Shown one piece after another: positions 9,701 to 18,291 of a stretch of 64,000 bases of DNA. Each line of letters opens with the position of its first letter. The first letter of the stretch is position 1. This DNA is from Alphaproteobacteria bacterium. Its GTDB lineage: Bacteria; Pseudomonadota; Alphaproteobacteria; Micavibrionales; Micavibrionaceae. Under the pieces are notes generated by a model, which searched no databases, had not been told where the DNA came from, and was given only the letters and a program-made list of their open reading frames with translations. The stretch is from NCBI GenBank assembly GCA_021776025.1, contig JAJFGR010000007.1, positions 558,001-622,000 on the forward strand, given 5' to 3'. The position numbers and the translations under genes were made by a program.

Positions 9701-10505
9701 CATCAATTGCGGCTGTACGTTGCTCTATTTCATCGGTCAGCGTGGAAAGCTTACCCGCACGCTCCTGAAGATTTTCGGCCAAGCGGTCGATATGAAATTC
9801 AGCTTTTTTAGATACACCTGAAAAATCACGAATTTCAACACGCAGACCTTGGCGGGCACGCTGAAGCGACTTCAATGTTGCTTTAGACGCTGCGGAAATT
9901 TCGGCAGCCTGACGGCACAGGCGCTCAACGTCTTTATTAATCAGGCTGGCGGTTTCTTCGGACGGGAAAAGCAGAGACTGAAGCTCGGCACGCAAAGATG
10001 AGGCGTACATATCAACATCGGCGCGGCGATTGATGGCCGAGACCATCACCCACATCAAAGCTGGTGGAGCGAACATACCGGCGAGAAAGGCGCCAAGTGA
10101 TTGCGGTGTAAGCTCAAGGCCAGTCGTCGTATAAAGATAGAACAAGCAAAAGCTTAACCAGGCGAGCGTCGCCACCACACTTAAAGCACCGAACATCCGC
10201 GTCGCAAAAGCAGGTTTGCCCAGAGACAGATTTTCATTTGAGGGTTTAAGAAGCAAAACCGGTTCTTCATCATGATCGAAAGACTCGAAAGATACGGGCG
10301 GCTGCGCCTTCAGTTCTGATTTTGGCCCATTAGCGGCAGAGATTTTTAGCGCGCCAAGTCCCGATGTACGTTTGCGCATGTCTTCGGTTTTCTTTACGCG
10401 CGTATCAACAGCTAACTCTGATTTTGCAGTTTCCTTAGCCGCCTCTTGGGGCGCTGCTTTTTCTTCGAGTTTTTCAGTGAGTTTTACGGCCGCTTTGTCG
10501 CGCAT
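6729..10505 (-). CDS. giant membrane-anchored coiled-coil protein, unknown function
   Basis: I place the start at the ATG at 10505, preceded by AGGAG seven nt upstream, giving 1258 residues; an open frame continues 38 codons further without a ribosome-binding site. Residues 1-100 are a charged, Lys/Glu/Ala-rich cytoplasmic tail. Two transmembrane helices lie at about 104-125 and 137-157. From about 200 to 1110 the protein is almost uninterrupted amphipathic coiled coil, rich in Ser/Ala/Glu/Gln/Asp. The last 140 residues are globular (F-I-V-E-S-L-H-S-L-S-V-D-L, then W-K-A-F-Q-K-G-D-V-G-A-F-T-R-R-L). The architecture recalls alphaproteobacterial polar or scaffold proteins such as TipN, but I see no specific sequence match. 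Methyl-accepting-like repeats are likely fortuitous, since there is no HAMP or signalling hairpin. Confidence 0.8.
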   Translation of the reverse strand: MRDKAAVKLTEKLEEKAAPQEAAKETAKSELAVDTRVKKTEDMRKRTSGLGALKISAANGPKSELKAQPPVSFESFDHDEEPVLLLKPSNENLSLGKPAFATRMFGALSVVATLAWLSFCLFYLYTTTGLELTPQSLGAFLAGMFAPPALMWVMVSAINRRADVDMYASSLRAELQSLLFPSEETASLINKDVERLCRQAAEISAASKATLKSLQRARQGLRVEIRDFSGVSKKAEFHIDRLAENLQERAGKLSTLTDEIEQRTAAIDERTQAGTDAWDQATLTVLERTSEMEAALGKGADKLLDAADKAGDKTKNIEASLDQTYVSLGDTVDNISARLEDLSTRFDDHKVDLSNATDNISDETQRLAEMIRDQVDGLENVTDRTVEAMSRSADTIQGHKQALDDGASDLAAQSKNIAKTLSVSVKDMRETVDTVESKVGELETRLDVKTQNLQNAVQGIAKEADLVETAGQKAAHQLSEALSLAIAGSENIGSAVRRAVEALESVSESASERAVTLLSSTEEHIGSLNESGRAHAEEIRDIAKMLENSRAQIESASEATKTHIHELSKAVEEQNHQITVSSSGLMERIEAVKSALSEPLDDIKSTIADADARHEMIETVLSRRVTDLNEASEKATHSAEHIREILRGQAQEISTLSGQIAGNARTINDQMRTQKDELSGQVQEALSKVEDVSTALNEQAQDLTQISGKATGDIVTLRNEISSRCKEMDNFTGLSFEKLTELDQSMDEKLTALMQHSEEATGSITTMKSALIETAQDIEPVYIKVISQAEEAQDRFEKLHEGFDATAQSNLSKLKQIGIVFDERLESLKSGSSDAAEVLRSSSDHLQERVQEIEIAASSANDKMLDIASSLSSQSSDIHLTTDQALLKIETVQKAINDQFHELSASVGQSIARIQDAGSEFTKQSEDLQAESDRVAMHFEGLGSTAREETGMLHESSQKAVIDTEDMVRRVQSEANALLGNAQETLLELKKAGDSFAVRAREVAEHMKSSLETSEKYGAELRVQAGQVAETSAASVEQLSKSINVLKSQMSDVSKAAKDVTGKVEQSREQLAGESERLISVSTAAIESTKNAASTFGKQSESLFKASRDASEFADKMRGKSLRIEREGFMSAAKFIVESLHSLSVDLTRMKDGEISEKTWKAFQKGDVGAFTRRLAALSDQVSMDKARDKFAKDTEFRTYVQRYIRQFEEMYAQADENDHGAMLCSTIASSEIGKLYETLINVSGKKSVLSKTMLKAA

Positions 10506-10611
10506 CGGTGTGCTCCTAGGTTTTATTGCGCTCAGAAGAACGCTCAAATTTGAATGTGATGAAGCACTAAAACGCCACGGCCAGAAGCTTTCCGCAAGAC
10601 GGTATTTTAGG

Positions 10612-10689
10612 TTATACACAGGTTGAAAAATTGCCTGCGTTTAAGCGTTTGAAATTATTGATTTTGGCTGCACGCCGCCCTGTGGATAA
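10612..10689. promoter_or_regulatory. pair of DnaA-box-like sites upstream of the coiled-coil gene
   Basis: TTATACACA (10612-10620) and TGTGGATAA (10681-10689, complement TTATCCACA) both match the DnaA-box consensus TTATNCACA exactly. They face each other 60 bp apart in the 185-bp intergenic region in front of the coiled-coil gene. Function is inference. Confidence 0.35.
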
Positions 10690-10690
10690 A

Positions 10691-12130
10691 TCAGGCAAGC
10701 TTCATCTTTTGTATGTAAGCTTTGAGATCCTGCTTTATTTCGGGAGCCAATATATACAGCGCGATCACATTCGGGACGGTCATGATGAAGACCATAGAGT
10801 CTGTGAAGAGGACGACGCTGGAGAGGTTTGCCGAGGCACCAATCACGATAAAGGCGCAGAATATTGCTTTGAAACCCATCTCCACTTTCGTTGAATCGCC
10901 GAGTAAATATGTGCAGGCCTTCACGCCGTAATAGGACCACGAGATCAGCGTTGAGTAGGCAAACATAAACACGACAAGGAACAGCACATAAGGGAACCAC
11001 GGCAGGCCAGAAGCAAAGGCGCGGGAGGTCAGCTCAATGCCTTCCATACCGTTACTATCCAAATGAACACCAGAGACAACAATGACCAAAGCGGTGACCA
11101 TGCATATCACCATCGTATCAATGAAGGGGCCAAGCATAGCGACCATCCCTTGGGATACGGGGCTATTTGTTTTCACCGCAGAATGGGCAATGGCGGCTGT
11201 ACCAAACCCGGCCTCATTCGAAAATGTTGCGCGTTGAGCGCCTATGAGCAGCGCACCTAAAACTGCGCCAAGGCCAGCCTCCGGCACAAGTGCAGATTCA
11301 AATATAGAGATAAATGCTTCAGGAATTTGCGTATAGTGCATGGCAATCACAACCAAGCCCGAAGCAATATAAATAAAACCCATAACCGGAACAATGCGCG
11401 AGGCGACAGCGGCGATTGATTTAATCCCGCCGATAATCACGAGACCGACAGCAAAGACCATCAGAAGCCCAAAAAGCCATGCTTTATCGGCGAAGAAGCT
11501 GGCTTCACCGCCCGTGATATTTAAAAGCTGCCCATAGACTTGATTAGTCTGGAACAGACTTCCTGCTCCAAAACTACCGAAAAACATACTGATTGCGAAC
11601 ACAGACGCGAGCACCTGTCCTGCCGTTCCCATGCCCTTGCCGGCTAAGCCATCGCGTAAATAATACATGGGCCCACCGGAAATTTTTTCAGGGCGCTCAG
11701 GATCAGGGTGATGGCGATATTTAACGCCAAGCGTGACTTCGGCAAATTTTGTGGTCATACCGAAGAAGCCCATGACAAACATCCAAAAGGCTGCCCCCGG
11801 CCCTCCTACGGATACGGCTACAGCGACGCCGGCAATGTTCCCGAGACCAACAGTCCCGGACAAGGATGTCATCAAAGCCTGGAAGCGATTGATCTGCCCG
11901 TCCTCGCCTTTTTTATCATGCTTGCCGCAGACAAGTTCGAGGGCGTGTTTGAAATAGCGAATGTTTATGAAGCCGTAATAGAATGTGAGAAACAGAGAGG
12001 CAATAACAAGCCAAACAAGAATAAGCTTTACATCCAGCCCATCCCCTAGTGAGACAGAATAGAAGACAATGTCCGCAAGTTTTTCTGAAATGGGAGCGAA
12101 TAGCTCCTCAATTTTGGCATCAATACCCAT
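10691..12130 (-). CDS. amino acid carrier, alanine/glycine:cation symporter (AGCS) family
   Basis: A 479-residue polytopic membrane protein with about ten to eleven helices. AGCS signatures include G-L-G-N-I-A-G-V-A-V-A, G-P-G-A-A-F-W-M-F, G-G-P-M-Y-Y-L, Q-R-A-T-F-S-N-E-A-G-F-G-T-A and S-W-S-Y-Y-G. It should import alanine or glycine with sodium. The start at 12130 (MGIDAK) has AAGGA eight nt upstream. Two earlier ATGs (12151, 12139) would overlap or precede that site, so they are less likely. It is transcribed alone or with the small secreted-protein gene upstream. Confidence 0.93.
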   Translation of the reverse strand: MGIDAKIEELFAPISEKLADIVFYSVSLGDGLDVKLILVWLVIASLFLTFYYGFINIRYFKHALELVCGKHDKKGEDGQINRFQALMTSLSGTVGLGNIAGVAVAVSVGGPGAAFWMFVMGFFGMTTKFAEVTLGVKYRHHPDPERPEKISGGPMYYLRDGLAGKGMGTAGQVLASVFAISMFFGSFGAGSLFQTNQVYGQLLNITGGEASFFADKAWLFGLLMVFAVGLVIIGGIKSIAAVASRIVPVMGFIYIASGLVVIAMHYTQIPEAFISIFESALVPEAGLGAVLGALLIGAQRATFSNEAGFGTAAIAHSAVKTNSPVSQGMVAMLGPFIDTMVICMVTALVIVVSGVHLDSNGMEGIELTSRAFASGLPWFPYVLFLVVFMFAYSTLISWSYYGVKACTYLLGDSTKVEMGFKAIFCAFIVIGASANLSSVVLFTDSMVFIMTVPNVIALYILAPEIKQDLKAYIQKMKLA

Positions 12131-12211
12131 TGAACGCATCCTTATGATCAAGCACTCCCTGATAGACTACCTATGAATGTTGCTTTTAAAAGGGAAAAAG
12201 GGAAATAGGCT

Positions 12212-12694
12212 CTAACTTTTACACAGAGGCCGTGAAACAGGATGTGAGGCATGGAACGTTGCTGCCCAGCGGCGTACATCCTTTTGAGCCATGCCCGAGG
12301 CTTGGGTTATACGCGGCGCATAGCGAGAGCAAAAAACATCAGGGCGCATATCAGCCACATCATTTGAGATTTTATTGGCAAAGCCTGTGCGCAACGTGTT
12401 GAGTTGTGCCTCAGGTTTACCACCACCATTTTTAGAATAATGGCTCATCAGAATTTCTTCGTATTTGGCAAAAAGATTAGCGTGCGTAGAGGTGAATTGA
12501 CGATATTGCGAATACAGATTCATGCCTTTACGTTTACCCATATGCTGACAATTCAAGCCAATGACCATGAGTTCGCTATGGATACGGATGCCCTGCTCCG
12601 CCTCTGCTTCAACATTGGAATAGCAAGACCCGGCGAAAGCCGAGTCTGGAAGAACAAAAAGAGCGATTACGATGATTGTAAGAATTCGTGGCAT
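12212..12694 (-). CDS. small secreted hypothetical protein with four cysteines
   Basis: A 160-residue protein not recognised by family. Residues 1-21 form a signal peptide ending A-F-A before G-S-C. The mature part is predicted mostly helical, with four cysteines (after the cleavage site, in G-L-N-C-Q-H, in D-V-F-C-S-R, and in the penultimate region P-L-C-K-S) that could form two disulfides in the periplasm. A lone gene between the AGCS symporter and divergent miaB. No catalytic motif is apparent. Confidence 0.7.
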   Translation of the reverse strand: MPRILTIIVIALFVLPDSAFAGSCYSNVEAEAEQGIRIHSELMVIGLNCQHMGKRKGMNLYSQYRQFTSTHANLFAKYEEILMSHYSKNGGGKPEAQLNTLRTGFANKISNDVADMRPDVFCSRYAPRITQASGMAQKDVRRWAATFHASHPVSRPLCKS

Positions 12695-12815
12695 ATTACT
12701 AACCTTAACGCATTTAAAACCGAGACAGTGCTTATAATCCGAGCATAGCAGATTTGTCCAGTTTTTTGATCAATTCTTATTGATTTATCCTTGTATTCTG
12801 TGATTTATAGCCATC

Positions 12816-14183
12816 ATGAGCACAAACACCAAAAAGCTGTTTATCAAGACTTGGGGCTGTCAGATGAACGTCTATGACAGTAACCGCATGGCCGATATTT
12901 TGCGTCCGCTGGGGTATGAAAATACGGATACAGCCGTAGATGCGGATATGGTGATCCTTAACACCTGTCACATTCGTGAAAAGGCTACTGATAAGGTTTT
13001 CTCTGATTTGGGGCGTTTGCGCCCGTTGAAAGAGGAGAAAGAGGCCAAAGGCGGAAAAATGCTAATGGCTGTGGCCGGTTGCGTAGCGCAAGCCGAGGGC
13101 GATTTCATCCTTGAGCGCGCGCCTTATGTCGACATGGTCTTTGGCCCGCAGGTTTATCATGAATTGCCGGAGATGGTTTTGAAGGCTTCAGGTGATGAGC
13201 GCGTGGTGAATACCGAGTTTCCCGGTGATAATAAATTCGATAAACTGCCCGAAGAGCAGAAGAACTCCGGTGTATCCGCGTTCCTATCCATTCAGGAAGG
13301 CTGTGACAAGTTCTGTACGTTTTGCGTTGTGCCCTATACGCGGGGGAGTGAATATTCCCGCACGGTTCAGGAAATTATCGATGAAGCGAAGCGCTTGGTT
13401 GATAGCGGGGCCTTGGAGATTATTGTGCTGGGCCAGAATGTGAATGCCTTTCACGGCGTTGGGCCGGATGGCAGCATTTGGGGATTGGCGCAGCTTTTAC
13501 GCGCGCTGAACGAGATTGAAGGGCTAGAGCGCCTGCGCTACACCACATCGCATCCGCGCGATATGGATGATGATTTGATTGCTGCGCATGGCGAGCTGAA
13601 GAAGCTGATGCCGTTTTTACACCTCCCTGTACAAAGTGGTTCGGATAAAATTCTCAAAGCGATGAACCGCAAACACACACGGGAGCTATATTTTGATGTG
13701 ATTGAGCGTATACGCAAAGCGCGCAGCGACATCACATTTTCCTCTGACTTTATTGTTGGTTTTCCAGGAGAGAGCGAAGAAGATTTTGAGCAAACACTGG
13801 ATATGGTGCGCCAAGTGAAATTTGTATCGTGTTACAGCTTTAAATTCAGCGCTCGACCCGGTACACCGGCGGCGAATATGCAAAATATTATCCGTGATGA
13901 TATTGCGACTGAGCGTCTGGCACGATTGCAGGGCCTGCTGAATGAACAACAGATAGCGTTTAACAAGAAGTCTGTCGGCCTTACCCTGCCCGTTTTGTTT
14001 GATCGCAAGGGCAAAAGAGAGGGACAGTTGGTTGGCCGCTCCCCGTTCAGCCAATCGGTATTTGTTGAAGGAAACGCGCGCCTGATGAACACAATTGCGG
14101 ATGTTAAAATCACCGAAGGATTTGAAAACTCCTTAACAGGGGACATTTGCACAACAGAAACAATGAGTTCTGCGCGTTCTTAA
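12816..14183 (+). CDS. miaB: tRNA-2-methylthio-N6-dimethylallyladenosine synthase MiaB
   Basis: A 455-residue radical-SAM methylthiotransferase that converts i6A37 to ms2i6A37 in tRNAs reading UNN codons. The N-terminal UPF0004 domain supplies cysteines C15 (W-G-C-Q-M-N), C51 (N-T-C-H) and C89 (A-G-C-V-A-Q) for the auxiliary cluster. The radical-SAM motif C163-x3-C167-x2-C170 is intact. A TRAM-like domain follows from about residue 380. It heads the plus-strand run miaB-phoH-ybeY-corC-lnt, an order seen in many proteobacteria. Confidence 0.97.
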   Translation: MSTNTKKLFIKTWGCQMNVYDSNRMADILRPLGYENTDTAVDADMVILNTCHIREKATDKVFSDLGRLRPLKEEKEAKGGKMLMAVAGCVAQAEGDFILERAPYVDMVFGPQVYHELPEMVLKASGDERVVNTEFPGDNKFDKLPEEQKNSGVSAFLSIQEGCDKFCTFCVVPYTRGSEYSRTVQEIIDEAKRLVDSGALEIIVLGQNVNAFHGVGPDGSIWGLAQLLRALNEIEGLERLRYTTSHPRDMDDDLIAAHGELKKLMPFLHLPVQSGSDKILKAMNRKHTRELYFDVIERIRKARSDITFSSDFIVGFPGESEEDFEQTLDMVRQVKFVSCYSFKFSARPGTPAANMQNIIRDDIATERLARLQGLLNEQQIAFNKKSVGLTLPVLFDRKGKREGQLVGRSPFSQSVFVEGNARLMNTIADVKITEGFENSLTGDICTTETMSSARS

Positions 14184-14248
14184 TAATGGAATTTTAAGCC
14201 TTTATAGTGTAAAATGGGTATATTCGGAACAATTGAAGGATTATCTGC

Positions 14249-15214
14249 TTGAGCAGCACCCAGACCATAGAGTTCAGAAAGAACGACCTTCTCCCCCTGC
14301 TTTTTGGCGAGCATAACGCCCATCTCAATTATCTTGAAGAAAAACTCGGTATCCAAATTGCTGATCGCGGTAATCAGCTCACGCTGTCTGGTGATGATTT
14401 GTCAGTGAAAACCGCTGAAAATATCCTCAATACACTCTGGCAGAAAATTGAAAAAAAGCATGAGGTTGGCACAGCCGAGATTGATGCGGAGCTGCGTTTC
14501 CTGCAAAATGAAAAGCAGGGTAAGAAAGAAACCAATGGTAAAGCGAAGATGAGCAAATCCGACCTGACAATTAAAACGAAGAAGAAGACGATTGCCCCGC
14601 GCTCTCCCAATCAGAAAGCGTATATGGAGGCGATCCTGAACCATGAAATGGTGTTTGGTCTAGGCCCCGCGGGAACGGGTAAAACCTATCTGGCCGTTGC
14701 GGTAGCCGTATCCATGTTTCTGGAAGGCAAGGTTGAGCGTCTCATTTTTGCACGCCCAGCAGTAGAAGCGGGAGAGCGTTTAGGGTTTCTACCCGGTGAT
14801 ATGAAAGACAAGGTGGATCCATATCTGCGGCCGATTTACGACGCGCTGCACGACATGATGCCATATGATTTTATGATGAAGAAAATCGAAGACGGCGATA
14901 TCGAGATCGCCCCACTGGCCTTTATGCGCGGACGAACGCTAAGCAATGCGTTTGTTATTCTGGATGAAGCGCAAAACACAACCAAAACTCAAATGAAGAT
15001 GATTTTAACGCGGCTTGGCGAGTCTTCGCGCATGGTGATTAATGGGGACCTTTCCCAGACTGACCTGCCTGTGGCGGTTAAATCAGGCTTGCGCGATGCC
15101 AGTGAGCTTCTCGAAGGTGTTGATGACATCAAATTTATACATTTCAAAAAAGATGATGTGATCCGCCATAAGCTGGTCAGCAAAATCGTCAATGCCTATG
15201 ATAAACAACAATGA
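14249..15214 (+). CDS. phoH: PhoH family NTPase (YbeZ)
   Basis: A 321-residue PhoH-like ATPase. Walker A is G-P-A-G-T-G-K-T-Y and Walker B is F-V-I-L-D-E-A-Q-N-T-T; the N-terminal 100 residues resemble a small nucleic-acid-binding domain. It starts at TTG (14249), with GAAGGA about eight nt upstream and no better ATG. It overlaps ybeY by 4 bp (ATGA), so the pair is translationally coupled. Its partner YbeY and general RNA-metabolism role are known for the family; the exact reaction is not established. Confidence 0.93.
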   Translation: MSSTQTIEFRKNDLLPLLFGEHNAHLNYLEEKLGIQIADRGNQLTLSGDDLSVKTAENILNTLWQKIEKKHEVGTAEIDAELRFLQNEKQGKKETNGKAKMSKSDLTIKTKKKTIAPRSPNQKAYMEAILNHEMVFGLGPAGTGKTYLAVAVAVSMFLEGKVERLIFARPAVEAGERLGFLPGDMKDKVDPYLRPIYDALHDMMPYDFMMKKIEDGDIEIAPLAFMRGRTLSNAFVILDEAQNTTKTQMKMILTRLGESSRMVINGDLSQTDLPVAVKSGLRDASELLEGVDDIKFIHFKKDDVIRHKLVSKIVNAYDKQQ

Positions 15215-15693
15215 CTGGCAAAAATAATCCCGATATCGACATCACAGTGCAGCATGCTGAATGGACAAAAGCCATGCGGGATATTCAAAACGTGGTTTTG
15301 TCTGTGATTGCCATTACGTTTGAAAAAGCAGACATAGAGAACCGGAAGCAAGAGCTTAGCATCGTTTTGGCCGACAATGATTTTGTGCAGGCTTTAAACA
15401 AAGAATGGCGCGGCAAAGACAAGCCGACAAATGTTTTGTCCTTTCCTCAAGATGAGCCAAGTATGCTTGGTGATATTATACTAGCCTATGAAACTGTAGC
15501 TGAAGAAGCCGAAGAGCAAAGCAAGCGGTTTGAAGATCATGCAACGCATCTCATTGTCCATGGATTGCTCCACTTATTAGGGCATGATCACGAAGAAGAT
15601 GGCGAGGCAGAGATTATGGAGGCGCTTGAAATAGAGGTTTTAAACGCCCTGAACATAAAAAACCCTTATGAAACGAATGATATCGTGGCATAA
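15211..15693 (+). CDS. ybeY: endoribonuclease YbeY (rRNA maturation factor)
   Basis: A 160-residue zinc endoribonuclease involved in 16S rRNA 3'-end processing and ribosome quality control. The H-G-L-L-H-L-L-G-H-D-H motif (H-x3-H-x5-H) supplies the three metal ligands. The upstream R-G-K-D-K-P-T-N-V-L-S-F-P block is characteristic. Length is normal. It is coupled to phoH by the ATGA overlap and followed 14 bp later by the CorC gene. Confidence 0.96.
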   Translation: MTGKNNPDIDITVQHAEWTKAMRDIQNVVLSVIAITFEKADIENRKQELSIVLADNDFVQALNKEWRGKDKPTNVLSFPQDEPSMLGDIILAYETVAEEAEEQSKRFEDHATHLIVHGLLHLLGHDHEEDGEAEIMEALEIEVLNALNIKNPYETNDIVA

Positions 15694-15707
15694 TCACTTT
15701 TAACTTT

Positions 15708-16688
15708 ATGATATTAAAAATGCGCATCGACCCTGAAGCTTCTGTTACTCCCTTGCCATCCAATGAACTGGATGAGCAGTCGGCTGAAAGTCCGAGGGGG
15801 CGCCCTTCCCACAGCTCTAACGGTAATGGACACGACAAAACCAGCTTTTTAAGCCGGCTTAAATTTCTGTTTACAGGCAAGCAGGAAAAAACTGACGAAA
15901 GTCTTCGCGAAGCGATTGAAGAGTACATCGTGGAGCCGGACCGTTTTAATGCAGATTCCGTTTCAACCCACGAACGCATCTTATTTTCCAATATTTTAAA
16001 ACTCCGCGATATTTCCGTTGTTGATGTGATGATCCCGCGTGCGGACATTGTGGCGCTGGATGTGGACACATCAAAAAATGATTTGCTTAAGCTGTTATCT
16101 GAGCAGCAATTCAGCCGCTTCCCTGTTTACACAGAAACGTTAGATGATGTGCTGGGCACTATCCACATTAAGGATATTGTAGCTGCTCTGGCGCAGGGGC
16201 AGGAAATCAAACTCAAAGACCTCATCATTGAAATCCCGATTGTTTCACCATCAATGTCTATTCTCGATCTGGTTTTAAAGATGCGCCATTCCCGCCGTCA
16301 CATGGCTTTGGTTGTTGATGAATATGGCGGAATTGACGGACTGGTGACGATTGGCGACGTGATTGAAAGCATTATCGGGGAAATTGATGATGAGCATGAT
16401 AATCAGGTCGACCCGCAGATGATTGAGGCGCCGGACGGCTCGGTTATAGCGGATGCGCGGGTTGACCTTGAAGAGTTCGAGGGTCGCTATGGCGCGATGC
16501 TGAAAGAAGAAGAGCGCGAGGAAAGCGATACGCTCGGCGGGCTGGTTTTTGATCTGGCTGGGCGTATTCCTGTGCGCGGCGAAGTGATTACACACGCCAG
16601 TGGCATGGTTTTTGAAGTTATGGAAGCGGACCCAAGGCGGATCAACAGCCTAAAAATATCGCAGATCCCAGAATCCAGAACAGAGTAA
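15708..16688 (+). CDS. CorC/HlyC family protein with two CBS domains and a CorC_HlyC domain
   Basis: A 326-residue soluble protein without the DUF21 membrane domain. After a polar N-terminal region come a CBS pair (about residues 110-235, including V-M-I-P-R-A-D-I-V-A-L and V-V-D-E-Y-G-G-I-D-G-L-V-T) and a C-terminal CorC_HlyC transporter-associated domain with D-T-L-G-G-L-V-F. Homologues next to ybeY and lnt are implicated in magnesium/cobalt efflux. The start is uncertain: ATGs at 15708 and 15720 are both possible and neither has a good ribosome-binding site. Confidence 0.9.
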   Translation: MILKMRIDPEASVTPLPSNELDEQSAESPRGRPSHSSNGNGHDKTSFLSRLKFLFTGKQEKTDESLREAIEEYIVEPDRFNADSVSTHERILFSNILKLRDISVVDVMIPRADIVALDVDTSKNDLLKLLSEQQFSRFPVYTETLDDVLGTIHIKDIVAALAQGQEIKLKDLIIEIPIVSPSMSILDLVLKMRHSRRHMALVVDEYGGIDGLVTIGDVIESIIGEIDDEHDNQVDPQMIEAPDGSVIADARVDLEEFEGRYGAMLKEEEREESDTLGGLVFDLAGRIPVRGEVITHASGMVFEVMEADPRRINSLKISQIPESRTE

Positions 16689-16698
16689 GTTTTAACCC

Positions 16699-18273
16699 AT
16701 GGCTTCTGTACTTTCCGTTCTTACAGGCTTAGCTGATCAAGTGGAAGCGTTGTTTAAGCGCCTATTTCTATCGTTAGCTCTTTCCTTTGCCGCTGGAAGC
16801 TTTTCTTCCCTTGCAATGGCGCCGCTCAATGCATGGCCGGTTTTGTTTATCAGTATTCCTGTTTTATATCTGACCATCACACATACAGGATCTCGCAAAG
16901 GAGCCTTTTTTCTTGGCTGGTTATTCGGGTTTGGATATTTCCTCTTTAGCCTGTCATGGATTGGCAACGCTTTGTTGGTTGAAGGAAACCCCTACAAATG
17001 GGCATGGATTTTGGCTGTATCCGGCCTGCCTGCCCTACTGGCTTTCTTCCCAGCTTTTGCTGCCCTGTGCTCAAAGAAGCTTTTAAACCTTCGGAGCCTT
17101 TGGGGCTGGCTGGGCTTTGTGTCTTTTTACTGTGGGTTTGAATGGCTCCGTGGGCATATTTTCACAGGATTTCCGTGGAATTTATTTGGCTATACATGGG
17201 TAGACCATTTGGCCGTCCTGCAAGTTCTATGGCTGAGTGATGTTTATATGCTGACATGGCTGACGCTGCTCTGGACAAGCATTCCAGCCTGTATCATCTT
17301 ATTCAAAAAACAGCAGAAAATTATATGTGCGACCATTGCGGGGGCATCTTTTGCCTTGTGTTTTGTATTTGGTTTGTGGCAGTTGCAGGGCGAGCAAACA
17401 TATTACAAAGATATCAATATACGGTTGGTGCAGCCCAATATTGAACAAGCGGAAAAATGGCAAGCCGACAAAATGGCCGGACATTTTCGCAAGCATCTTG
17501 AGCTATCACAAAATACCGAGGAGACGGACAAGCCTACAATCGTGGTTTGGCCGGAAACAGCGTTGAGCTATCGCATTTTTAACTCTCCAAAGGCTGTGGG
17601 GGAGATACAAACGATGTTGCGCTCCTACAACAAATCATCAGATTTGCTTACGGGGATGTTGCGCTTTGATGAGAGCGACAAATCATATGCAAACTCCCTA
17701 GTGATGATTGAAGGGAATGGAGCGCTTGGCAATGTTTATAACAAGCACCATCTGGTGCCGTTCGGCGAATATATCCCTTTTCAAAAATGGATCCCTCTGG
17801 CCCCGATTGTCCAATTTAAAGGATTTGAACGCGGCGATGGCCTGCAAACTCTGGAAACAGTCTCAGGCTTAAAATACAGCCCTCTCATTTGCTATGAAAT
17901 TATTTTTCCAGGACGAAGTATACAAGCAGGTTCAAGTCCTGACTTTATTGTGAATGTAACGAATGATGGCTGGTACGGCGAGAGCGCCGGGCCACATCAG
18001 CATCTTACACAAGCGATCTTTAGGGCGGTGGAAACCGGCATACCTGTAATTCGTTCGGCAAATACTGGATTTTCAGGGATTGTTTCACCCCATGGTAGCA
18101 TTGAAGGAAAGACACAACTGTACTCAGCCAGCGCCCAAAACCTCGCCCTTCCAGACAAAAAAAACCAGCTGGTTTTCGTTCAAACGTTCAAATACCGGCT
18201 TTTTTTACTTTTTATACTCTTTTTTGTTTTTATGGGAACCCGCTCTGAGCGTCATTTAGCACAGTGCAGTTGA
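16699..18273 (+). CDS. lnt: apolipoprotein N-acyltransferase
   Basis: A 524-residue inner-membrane enzyme that N-acylates the lipoprotein N-terminal cysteine using phospholipid. About six helices in residues 20-220 are followed by the periplasmic nitrilase-like domain and a final helix. The catalytic triad is present: Glu in V-W-P-E-T-A, Lys in Y-N-K-H-H-L-V-P-F-G-E, and Cys in P-L-I-C-Y-E. It begins 10 bp after the CorC gene, so it is probably in the same operon. A poly-T stretch follows the stop, but I see no strong hairpin before it. Confidence 0.95.
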   Translation: MASVLSVLTGLADQVEALFKRLFLSLALSFAAGSFSSLAMAPLNAWPVLFISIPVLYLTITHTGSRKGAFFLGWLFGFGYFLFSLSWIGNALLVEGNPYKWAWILAVSGLPALLAFFPAFAALCSKKLLNLRSLWGWLGFVSFYCGFEWLRGHIFTGFPWNLFGYTWVDHLAVLQVLWLSDVYMLTWLTLLWTSIPACIILFKKQQKIICATIAGASFALCFVFGLWQLQGEQTYYKDINIRLVQPNIEQAEKWQADKMAGHFRKHLELSQNTEETDKPTIVVWPETALSYRIFNSPKAVGEIQTMLRSYNKSSDLLTGMLRFDESDKSYANSLVMIEGNGALGNVYNKHHLVPFGEYIPFQKWIPLAPIVQFKGFERGDGLQTLETVSGLKYSPLICYEIIFPGRSIQAGSSPDFIVNVTNDGWYGESAGPHQHLTQAIFRAVETGIPVIRSANTGFSGIVSPHGSIEGKTQLYSASAQNLALPDKKNQLVFVQTFKYRLFLLFILFFVFMGTRSERHLAQCS

Positions 18274-18291
18274 TTTTTTTTACAAATTACA

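Noticed and set aside
6729-10505. Methyl-accepting chemotaxis protein
   Set aside because: No HAMP domain, periplasmic sensor or conserved signalling hairpin is present; similarity is limited to generic coiled coil.
10506-10619. 38-codon N-terminal extension of the coiled-coil protein
   Set aside because: No ribosome site; the internal ATG at 10505 has AGGAG at ideal spacing.
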